DNA of 64,000 nt, taken from the NCBI GenBank assembly GCA_913056365.1, contig CAJXLT010000014.1, positions 1-64,000 of the forward strand, written 5' to 3'. The position numbers were made by a program, and so were the translations under genes. The notes below the pieces were generated by a model, which was not told the origin of the DNA, did no database searches, and saw nothing but the letters and a program-made list of their open reading frames with translations. Position 1 is the first letter of the stretch. Each line of letters starts with the position of its first letter. This stretch comes from an uncultured Paenibacillaceae bacterium. GTDB lineage: Bacteria > Bacillota > Bacilli > Paenibacillales > K13. Positions 57,657 to 64,000 of the stretch are shown here, one piece after another.

Positions 57657-58297
57657 TACCGCACCTCCTTTGCAGGTACCCCGATAACTGTACGATGGGC
57701 GGGCACATCTCGGATCACTACTGCTCCCGCTCCAACTACGGCTTGATCGCCTATGTGAAGCCCTTGCTTGATAATAGCACCAGCCCCTATATGAACACCT
57801 GAACCTACCTGCACATTACCGCATAGGACTGCACCAGGCGCAACGTGGGTATGGGCACCGATTCGGCAATGATGTTCTACTATCGATTTGGTATTAATAA
57901 TTGAATTCTCTTCTATCCTTGCACCGGTTTGAACGACACTACCAACCAAAACCTGAACACCTTCTGCTAAACTGGAACCTGGAGAGACAATCGCTGTCGG
58001 ATGAACAATAACGGGAAATTGGTATCCCTTGTCGCTCCATTCCGAGTAAATTCGTCTGCGTGTATCATCTGCAAGACCGAGCGAACCCACACCATTAGCA
58101 AGAAGCACTGAATCTGTTTGAAATTTGTCTATGACTGAATCATTCCCGATCAACGGGAGACCTTCCCACATACCTTCGTGACATTCTTTATGCTTAGCAG
58201 TGTAGCCCTTCATCACAGGGTTCCCATTCATCCAGATAGCCTCAACTATTACCGATGCATGCCCTCCACTGCCTATGACGATCCATTCCTTTCTCAT
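57656..58297 (-). CDS. NeuD/PglD-type sugar N- or O-acetyltransferase (LegH candidate)
   Basis: 213 residues. N-terminal Rossmann-like part with WIVIGSGGHASVIVEAI, then a left-handed beta-helix of hexapeptide repeats (about 95-200, VGSGVHIGAGAIIKQGLHIGDQAVVGAGAVV) with the probable catalytic His in VEHHCRIGAHTHVAPG. Typical of acetyl-CoA-dependent acetylation of 4-amino-sugars (PglD, LegH) or of sialic acid (NeuD). Here it most likely acetylates the 4-amino group made by LegC. Overlaps the synthase gene by 4 bases. Confidence 0.82.
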   Translation of the reverse strand: MRKEWIVIGSGGHASVIVEAIWMNGNPVMKGYTAKHKECHEGMWEGLPLIGNDSVIDKFQTDSVLLANGVGSLGLADDTRRRIYSEWSDKGYQFPVIVHPTAIVSPGSSLAEGVQVLVGSVVQTGARIEENSIINTKSIVEHHCRIGAHTHVAPGAVLCGNVQVGSGVHIGAGAIIKQGLHIGDQAVVGAGAVVIRDVPAHRTVIGVPAKEVR

Positions 58298-59370
58298 ATA
58301 ACATCATCCGGTTCGTAGTTTCGATCGGCTATTTTACCTAGCCAATCCCAATAGTAATTCGGAGAGATTCCTGAACCAGGGCGTTTTACACTCAAATTAT
58401 CTGACGTAAATCGTTCGCCCTTTCTAATGGATTTGGCCGCAACCAAGCTCTTACGTACGGCATTCCGATTCACCAATTCGTGAGGAGATGGCGATTTCAA
58501 TGGTGATCCCATCGCTTCATGAACCTGTCGAATAGCTTGTACCATTTCACTTAGTTCAGCAGGCTCCAATGAGGCTTGATGATCTGGTCCCGGCAAGTTC
58601 CGATCCAATGTGAAGTGTTTTTCTACAACAGAAGCGCCCATAGCGGCGGCTGCTACCGAAATAGCGATTCCTTCTGTATGATCAGAATACCCGACTGGAA
58701 GCCCGAAGGTGCTCTTCATGGTACACATCGCATTCAAGTTCACATCACCCAACGGAGCTGGGTAGTCAGTTGTACAATGAAGCAATGTTACATAATTCTC
58801 CAGCAGATGTCTCCCTTCAGTGTATGCAGAAATTGCCAATCTGTCTGACTGCAAATTCTCTTCCTCACCCAGATAGCCTAATGCAAGCGCGCCTAATGCT
58901 TGCTCTATCTCTCCTACCGTGCTCATCCCCGTCGAGAGCATAACAGGTAAATGCCTACGTCCGATTTCATATAGAAATGGGGCATTCGTTATTTCACCTG
59001 AAGGAATTTTGATAAAAGGCAGTCCGATTCTCGTTAACAAAAAGTCCAAGCTTGTTAAATCAAATGCGGTCGACAAGAATGTGATACCTAGCTTTTCACA
59101 ATAACTTGCCAGTTCAATATGCATGTGCTCGGAAAGTTCCAACCCCTTTAGCATATCGTACTGAGATTTACCTCCAGATGTTGATGCTTTTTGATATGGC
59201 GCTTTCTCAGCTGTTCTAGAGACAATTTGTTCCGCCTTGAAAGTCTGAAACTTAACCGCGTCAGCTCCGGCTTTCGCGGCTGCCTCTACTAATTCCTTCG
59301 CCATGGATAGCGAACCATTGTGGTTCACACCCGCCTCTGCAATGATGGTGCAAGAACGCTTTGTCATCAT
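58294..59370 (-). CDS. legI: Legionaminic acid/N-acetylneuraminate-type synthase
   Basis: 358 residues. The NeuB TIM barrel condenses PEP with a mannosamine-type sugar: IIAEAGVNHNGSLSMAKELVEAA, DAVKFQTFKAEQIV, IPSGEITNAPFL, LHCTTDYPAP, GYSDHTEGI and EKHFTLDRNLPGPDHQASLEP. The C-terminal SAF/antifreeze-like domain (about 295-358, VRKSLVAAKSIRKGERFTSDNLSVKRPG) is present. AAGGAG lies upstream of paired ATGs. Choice of legionaminic rather than sialic acid comes from the neighbouring LegB and LegC. Confidence 0.88.
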   Translation of the reverse strand: MMTKRSCTIIAEAGVNHNGSLSMAKELVEAAAKAGADAVKFQTFKAEQIVSRTAEKAPYQKASTSGGKSQYDMLKGLELSEHMHIELASYCEKLGITFLSTAFDLTSLDFLLTRIGLPFIKIPSGEITNAPFLYEIGRRHLPVMLSTGMSTVGEIEQALGALALGYLGEEENLQSDRLAISAYTEGRHLLENYVTLLHCTTDYPAPLGDVNLNAMCTMKSTFGLPVGYSDHTEGIAISVAAAAMGASVVEKHFTLDRNLPGPDHQASLEPAELSEMVQAIRQVHEAMGSPLKSPSPHELVNRNAVRKSLVAAKSIRKGERFTSDNLSVKRPGSGISPNYYWDWLGKIADRNYEPDDVI

Positions 59371-60032
59371 AATATCTCCTTTAATAACATGAACGCCTCA
59401 GCCGCTTCACAACCCGCAGTAGCTCCTCTAACTGCAGCTAACGAACGGATGGCCTTTTCGCTCCTTGGAAATGGAAATGCAGAAACTTCGGAAGCATATA
59501 TATTCATAATCCCTACCTTCTGATCCAAGTATGAGGAGATATCTACAAATACATTAGGTCTGAAACCCGGCAGATCCGGATTCAGCGAAAATTCAGTCTC
59601 AGATAATGTTTCATAAGCCAATACTCGGCGCACGGATGGATAACGAAACCACTTCGTGCAAGAGATTACCGCATCAAACACGTATTTGTGATCTGTATGC
59701 ACATCACTACGATTCGGCACATAAATAGTATGAGGTAGAACTTCTTTGAAGACATTACTTATGCGTGTAACAAGTTCCCCTATTGGTAACGTGTCTAATT
59801 GTGCTGCAGGAACTTCCAAGCGATAAACTCCGCTAAATTGATATCGTTCCTGAACTAGTTTGATTTCATCATTTCTCCTGCTTCTATCAAGCTCATTCCC
59901 TGCCTGAACTGGAATAGAAGATATAATAAGCCAATAGACCTCATCCCCCATTGCTTTATGTTTCAATATCGTCCCACCACAGCCTAGTGTCTCATCATCT
60001 GGATGAGGTGCTACCACCATAGTTTTTCTCAT
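59367..60032 (-). CDS. PIG-L-family deacetylase
   Basis: 221 residues. Zinc site: VVAPHPDDETLGCGG (AHPDDE) near the N-terminus and SDVHTDHKYV (HxxH) near the middle. The family removes N-acetyl groups from GlcNAc-type sugars. It overlaps both neighbours by 4 bases, so it belongs to the sugar operon. A deacetylase is not part of the known Leg5Ac7Ac pathway; together with the formyltransferase it suggests replacement of an acetyl group. Confidence 0.88.
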   Translation of the reverse strand: MRKTMVVAPHPDDETLGCGGTILKHKAMGDEVYWLIISSIPVQAGNELDRSRRNDEIKLVQERYQFSGVYRLEVPAAQLDTLPIGELVTRISNVFKEVLPHTIYVPNRSDVHTDHKYVFDAVISCTKWFRYPSVRRVLAYETLSETEFSLNPDLPGFRPNVFVDISSYLDQKVGIMNIYASEVSAFPFPRSEKAIRSLAAVRGATAGCEAAEAFMLLKEIL

Positions 60033-60925
60033 AGATAACTAGCCTCCTCAGGCAAATTCGGAAATTCATGATCCAAAAGTGAAATAACACCTTGCCCGCA
60101 TTTCACTACAACTGATTCATGATTGCTTGCGATGACTTTGCCAGGCTCCCAGTGCTGATATTCCTTCAGCACTCCCAAATCTTTGGCTTTCCATATATGA
60201 ACATCCTGCCCCAAATATTCACAATGTGCACCGGGATACGGCTTGCTCAATGCACGAACCAAATTGTAGATCGTATTTGAAGACATGCGCCAATCTATAC
60301 AACCATCGTTCTTGTTTCTTTTGCGCCAGTAGTTTGCTTTATCGTGCTCTTGTGGAATGGATATGATTTGATTGTTCACAAAGCCATGCGTTATCAGATC
60401 AACTTGATTCAAAGCCATCACAAGCAACTTATGATACAAGGCACCAGCATCGTCGTCGTACGCAATGGGTATAACTTCTTGGCTTATGATGTCTCCCGAA
60501 TCCGCACCTTCGTCCATAATGAAGAACGTAGAGGCAGTCTGTGTGAGACCAATTACAAGCGCCCATATAATTGGATGTCGACCGCGATTCTGTGGAAGTT
60601 CTGCAGGATGATAGCCAATGACTCCGAGTGGAGGAACTGACAGAAGATCCTGCTTGATCAAGTGTGACCAACCAAAACAATAGATCACGTCCGGCGACTG
60701 ATCTTTCACCCATTCTCTTAATGAGGCTGATTCAAGCTGGTCGGCGTAAATCCATGGAATCCCGTTTTCTCTCGCTAATGGACTTAAGTCTTGAAAGTCA
60801 GCATTCATGCGCGACGCTTTTTTTGTTACAACTCCCACAATCCGATAATGAGATGCTTTGCTTAATAAATGCTGAAGAACAACCTTACTAAATTGCACAC
60901 AACCTATGAATAAGATATTGAGCAT
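60029..60925 (-). CDS. Sugar N-formyltransferase-like protein (Fmt family)
   Basis: 298 residues. N-terminal formyltransferase domain: Rossmann-like LFIGCVQFSKVVLQHLL, a loop GYHPAELPQNRGRHPIIWAL carrying the catalytic His, and FFIMDEGADSGDI with the catalytic Asp. A C-terminal OB-like part follows (about 205-298). The domain uses 10-formyl-THF to formylate an amine. The Asn that usually stands two residues before the His is a Gly here. The sugar operon and the deacetylase next door make a sugar substrate more likely than initiator tRNA. Confidence 0.8.
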   Translation of the reverse strand: MLNILFIGCVQFSKVVLQHLLSKASHYRIVGVVTKKASRMNADFQDLSPLARENGIPWIYADQLESASLREWVKDQSPDVIYCFGWSHLIKQDLLSVPPLGVIGYHPAELPQNRGRHPIIWALVIGLTQTASTFFIMDEGADSGDIISQEVIPIAYDDDAGALYHKLLVMALNQVDLITHGFVNNQIISIPQEHDKANYWRKRNKNDGCIDWRMSSNTIYNLVRALSKPYPGAHCEYLGQDVHIWKAKDLGVLKEYQHWEPGKVIASNHESVVVKCGQGVISLLDHEFPNLPEEASYL

Positions 60926-60931
60926 CGCGAT

Positions 60932-62095
60932 CTACCTTTCCAAATCATAAAATCGCTTTATGATTAATTGATTGAGATCAATCGATTTCAGAATATCAAC
61001 GATCTTTTGAGATGTCCCACCTTCACCGAAGAGTGATTTGGACTTGCTAACTATGTCTCGATGCACCGGACTTAATGCATAGCGAATAGCTGATTCAATC
61101 TCATCGGCATTGGTCCCGCAGTTGACAACTGTCTCTCCGCAAATTCTTCCTTTTTGGCGATCGCCGATATTGATGGATGGCTTGCGAAATAACGGGACCT
61201 CAATCAAAGCGCTGGAGGAGTTTCCGATAACCGCATCTATAAATTGCAACGCACTCAGATACCTAAGTTGTCCTAACGAAACAACCGCTAATACTCTATC
61301 CGGGTTTTCCGCGGCATATTCATCTATCAAAAAGTGGATACGTCTGCCGTAAGTATCCGCATTCGGTTTCGTTATGATCAGTTTTGCCTTGGGAAACCGT
61401 TCCAAGGCAACTAGTAGTTGGCGAAATTCCTCTCCTGGATCTTGGTCAGTCAGTGTCACTGGATGATAGGTAACCAGAAAATTCATCTCGCCAAACGAAA
61501 AATCGATCGAATGTTCAAGCGCCTCTTTCTCCATGAGCGGTAAGTTTACGATGTTATCGAGACCTATCGCCCCCACATTGAATACATGATCCGGCTGTTC
61601 ACCCAACTGTATGACACGCTGCCGGTAAGGTTCAGCAGCTGTGAAGTGTAGATGCGACATCTTCGTTACAGCATGACGAATCGCTTCATCAATAAGCCCT
61701 TCTGTTAATTCACCGCCATGAATATGGGTCATTGGTATACGCGCTATCATGGCAGCTTGCGCTGCAGCCAAAATTTCGTACCGATCTCCTAATAAAACCA
61801 TGATATCCGGTCTCAAACGATCTAGTGCATCTGCAAACCCGATAACGCCCAAACCCATAGATTTTGCAATTCCTACAGGTGTGTCACTTGAGAGCAACAT
61901 CTCTACTTTCGCCACTATTGGAAAATGATCTTCTTCGATTTGAGATAGCGTGTTTCCGAATTCAGGAGATAAGTGACTCCCTGTAACAATTAATTGCAAC
62001 TCCAAACTGGAGGATTCATGTACTTGTCGTATGAGCCAATATAACAAACCATATTCAGCCCTTGTGCCTGTGACAACTGCAATCTTACGTTTCAA
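60932..62095 (-). CDS. legG: Hydrolysing NDP-sugar 2-epimerase (LegG/NeuC type)
   Basis: 387 residues, GT-B-like fold: VVTGTRAEYGLLYWLIRQV, LVTGSHLSPEFGNT, MVLLGDRYEILAAAQAAMIARIPMTHIHGGELTEGLIDEAIRHAVTKMSHLHF, and GNSSSALIEVP. It releases NDP and inverts C2, giving the free mannosamine-type precursor for the synthase. In the legionaminic route the substrate is the GDP-2,4-diamino sugar. Six bases before the formyltransferase gene. Confidence 0.88.
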   Translation of the reverse strand: MKRKIAVVTGTRAEYGLLYWLIRQVHESSSLELQLIVTGSHLSPEFGNTLSQIEEDHFPIVAKVEMLLSSDTPVGIAKSMGLGVIGFADALDRLRPDIMVLLGDRYEILAAAQAAMIARIPMTHIHGGELTEGLIDEAIRHAVTKMSHLHFTAAEPYRQRVIQLGEQPDHVFNVGAIGLDNIVNLPLMEKEALEHSIDFSFGEMNFLVTYHPVTLTDQDPGEEFRQLLVALERFPKAKLIITKPNADTYGRRIHFLIDEYAAENPDRVLAVVSLGQLRYLSALQFIDAVIGNSSSALIEVPLFRKPSINIGDRQKGRICGETVVNCGTNADEIESAIRYALSPVHRDIVSKSKSLFGEGGTSQKIVDILKSIDLNQLIIKRFYDLER

Positions 62096-62097
62096 AT

Positions 62098-63282
62098 CTA
62101 ATCCCCTCCCAAGTAAGCGCTGCTTGGAATGTTAATGATAGAGTCTGCCATCCGTTCCGCAGTTTTGAGCTCCATAGTGGGACAATGCGCGTACATGGGC
62201 AGTCGATGCATCAGCCGCCATATAGGTCGTACCATCAGTCCATGCATATTGGCCTTATGCAAAATGTCATCACGTATGAAGGAATCCGGCTTCTCCAAGA
62301 TCAATGCGTTTAACCAGAAATTACTCTTCGCATCTGCTGGTTCTTGGAAAAATCTGATACCTGTTAGCAGGGAAAATGCATTCTGATAATTTTCAGCCAG
62401 ATGCCTCTTCTTATTCAGAAAAGCGGGCAATTGCTCCAATTGCGCACAGCCCAGCGCTGCATTGAGATTGGGCATGCGATAGTTGTACCCTAGTTCATCG
62501 TGTGAGATTTCCCAGGAATGAGGGGCTTTGGCCGTCGTTGTCAAATGTTTGGCTCTCGCTGCCAGTGCCTCGTCATTCGTTAGAATCGCTCCTCCCCCAC
62601 CGGTTGTCAGCACCTTATTTCCATTGAAGCTCATGGCGGCTACTTTTCCAAAGTTCCCTGTGTGCGTCCCTTTATAAAAAGAGCCCAATGATTCAGCAGC
62701 ATCTTCAATGAGAGTAAGTCGGTATCGATCAGCTATACGTATAAGCTTGTCCATGTTCGATGGATGTCCGAAAGTATGCATCACCACCAGTGCTCGGATC
62801 CGTCTTTCTGTCATTCGATTATAGAGACCTGATTGTCTGCGTATGCCGATGTCAGCCAAGTGAGCATCCAATTTGTCCGCATCGATACCTAATGTCTGCT
62901 CATCACAATCAGCAAAATGTGGAATGGCCCCCGTATAAGCAACGGCATTGGCCGTCGCCGCAAATGTAAGTGTTGGCACAATCACTTCATCCTGTGGCCC
63001 AATGCCAGCCAATAGTAGTGAAATATGAAGGGCCGCCGTGCCATTAACGACAGCCACTGCCTTCTTCACGCCTGTATAGCTAGCCAAATTTTCCTCGAAT
63101 GCGTCCACGTACTTTCCTACGGAAGAGACCCATCCAGAATCCAGACAATCTTTTATATAGCACCACTCATTGCCTGATAATACAGGTTCATGCAGGGGAA
63201 GATGTTCTTTCTCCTTCTGCTTCACAAGCACATCTTGAAGGATACGGATAACATTAGTTGCAAACTCGTTCTTGGTACTCAT
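62098..63282 (-). CDS. legC: LegC-type NDP-sugar 4-aminotransferase
   Basis: 394 residues, DegT/DnrJ/EryC1 PLP fold: AVVNGTAALHISLLLAG, DEVIVPTLTFAATANAV, LIEDAAESLGSFYKG, the Schiff-base Lys in MSFNGNKVLTTGGGG and YRMPNLNAALGCAQLEQL. The N-terminal extension of about 40 residues with the LHEPVLSGNEWCYIKDCLDSGWVSSVG opening is typical of the LegC/PglE-like group. It aminates C4 of the 4-keto sugar made by LegB. Overlaps legB by 4 bases. Confidence 0.9.
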   Translation of the reverse strand: MSTKNEFATNVIRILQDVLVKQKEKEHLPLHEPVLSGNEWCYIKDCLDSGWVSSVGKYVDAFEENLASYTGVKKAVAVVNGTAALHISLLLAGIGPQDEVIVPTLTFAATANAVAYTGAIPHFADCDEQTLGIDADKLDAHLADIGIRRQSGLYNRMTERRIRALVVMHTFGHPSNMDKLIRIADRYRLTLIEDAAESLGSFYKGTHTGNFGKVAAMSFNGNKVLTTGGGGAILTNDEALAARAKHLTTTAKAPHSWEISHDELGYNYRMPNLNAALGCAQLEQLPAFLNKKRHLAENYQNAFSLLTGIRFFQEPADAKSNFWLNALILEKPDSFIRDDILHKANMHGLMVRPIWRLMHRLPMYAHCPTMELKTAERMADSIINIPSSAYLGGD

Positions 63283-64000
63283 ATATTGTAGGAATCAGCC
63301 TTGTACTTGTTCAGATTCTCGGGCTTCAAGAACCAGTCAGCTGTTTCCGCCAACCCCCTTTTCAAGCCCTCTCTTCCTCCATAGACAGGCGTCCATCCCG
63401 CCAGATCCTTGGCCTTGCTATTATCCGCCCATAGCCGTTCGACTTCGCTCTTCGCAGGTCGCAGCCGATTCTCGTCTAATTCGACTTCTACTTCGCGCCC
63501 CATGACTTCGGCAATGGCCTTCACCGTATCCTGTATGGAAATCTCATAATTACTGCCAATGTTCACAACTTCCCCGATTGAAGCGGGTGATTCCAATATG
63601 GATACAAAGCCCCGCACTGTATCTTCCACATAGTTGAAATCACGAGTCGGATGCAATGCTCCGAGCATAATTCGCTCCATTCCGCTAGCAATTTGCGAGA
63701 TAACAGTCGGTATCACTGCACGTGCTGACTGGCGCGGACCGTACGTGTTGAAGGGTCGGATTATGGATACTGGTTGTTGGAATGAAGTGTAGTACGAATA
63801 AGCCATCTGATCGGCTCCGATCTTGCTGGCTGAATAGGGCGACTGCCCCTGCAACGGATGCTGCTCTGTAATGGGCACATATTGCGCCGTTCCATACACT
63901 TCACTGGTCGACGTGTGAACAATCTTCTCAAGGTTTAATTCCCTAGCTGCTTGAAGAACATTCAATGTACCCATTACGTTCGTTTCAACATAAGTAGCAG
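63279..64000 (-). CDS. legB: LegB-type NDP-GlcNAc 4,6-dehydratase (5' end outside window)
   Basis: The reading frame is open through the right edge (ATYVETNVMGTL), so the cofactor-binding N-terminus lies beyond it; about 240 residues are present. Extended SDR features: STSEVYGT, catalytic YSASK, IIRPFNTYGPRQSARAVIP, RDFNYVEDTVRGF. The C-terminal NKYKADSYNI resembles the end of LegB proteins. It makes the 4-keto-6-deoxy sugar, the first committed intermediate. The promoter of the operon is not in the window. Confidence 0.9.
   Translation of the reverse strand, partial: ATYVETNVMGTLNVLQAARELNLEKIVHTSTSEVYGTAQYVPITEQHPLQGQSPYSASKIGADQMAYSYYTSFQQPVSIIRPFNTYGPRQSARAVIPTVISQIASGMERIMLGALHPTRDFNYVEDTVRGFVSILESPASIGEVVNIGSNYEISIQDTVKAIAEVMGREVEVELDENRLRPAKSEVERLWADNSKAKDLAGWTPVYGGREGLKRGLAETADWFLKPENLNKYKADSYNI

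Noticed and set aside
60029-60925. Methionyl-tRNA formyltransferase (fmt)
   Set aside because: It lies inside the sugar operon with overlapping genes, away from def, and has GYH instead of the usual NxH.
55897-64000. Classical sialic acid (Neu5Ac) cluster
   Set aside because: The LegB-type dehydratase and LegC aminotransferase make a diamino-trideoxy sugar, which Neu5Ac synthesis does not need.

Overview
The window looks like a chromosomal segment of a Paenibacillus-type Gram-positive bacterium of medium GC content. The grounds are a Bacillus-like rrn leader, an argCJBDFGH cluster, hpf-secA-prfB, ftsEX followed by an M23 hydrolase, pcrB-pcrA-ligA, a MinJ-like PDZ protein next to ctpB, VanW, and strong AGGAGG-type ribosome binding sites. 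Genus is an inference. Almost all intact genes lie on the minus strand.

Layout. 1-340: 5' end and leader of a 16S rRNA gene transcribed out of the left edge. 0.9-8.4 kb: a decayed accessory region with remnants of an integrase, an alpha/beta hydrolase, a SnoaL-like protein, an IS1595-type transposase and a DHFR-like protein. These are mixed with intact genes: a response regulator, histidine kinase and serine hydrolase operon, an intact DHFR-like protein, two small unknown proteins, and a tetR gene divergent from a short-chain dehydrogenase gene. 9.7-14.9 kb: pcrB-pcrA-ligA. 14.9-21.2 kb: a compact chemosensory operon, cheA-cheW-mcp-cheR-cheB, without cheY, cheC or cheD. 21.3-22.1 kb: intergenic repeats, including a tandem array made from the 3' end of the next gene. 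22-26 kb: a U32 peptidase, a sugar-phosphate isomerase-like protein and a small membrane protein. 26.6-31.5 kb: uvrB-uvrA. 31.8-37.7 kb: envelope and division genes (ftsE-ftsX-M23 hydrolase, ctpB, minJ-like). 37.9-40 kb: vanW and a lipoprotein gene on the plus strand. 40.3-48.5 kb: the complete arginine cluster behind a promoter carrying two ARG boxes. 48.6-55.6 kb: yitT, prfB (programmed frameshift), secA, a sulfotransferase-like gene, hpf and a cold-shock gene. 55.9-64 kb: at least nine translationally coupled genes for a legionaminic-acid-type nonulosonic sugar, cut by the right edge.

How the genes fit together. ArgC, J, B, D, F, G and H cover glutamate to arginine, with ArgJ recycling the acetyl group. 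FtsEX probably gates the adjacent coiled-coil M23 hydrolase. The legionaminic cluster has the expected enzymes (LegB, C, G, I, F, an acetyltransferase and a CBS-nucleotidyltransferase) plus a PIG-L deacetylase and a formyltransferase in the middle. This suggests a modified, perhaps N-formylated, sugar. Its position next to hpf-secA-prfB, which in Bacillus follows the flagellar filament genes, suggests flagellin or surface-layer decoration as the use. The most unusual non-coding signals are three consecutive DnaA boxes in the last codons of the CMP-sugar synthetase gene, the 50-bp array after the U32 gene, and a copy of the 16S 5' end in its own leader.
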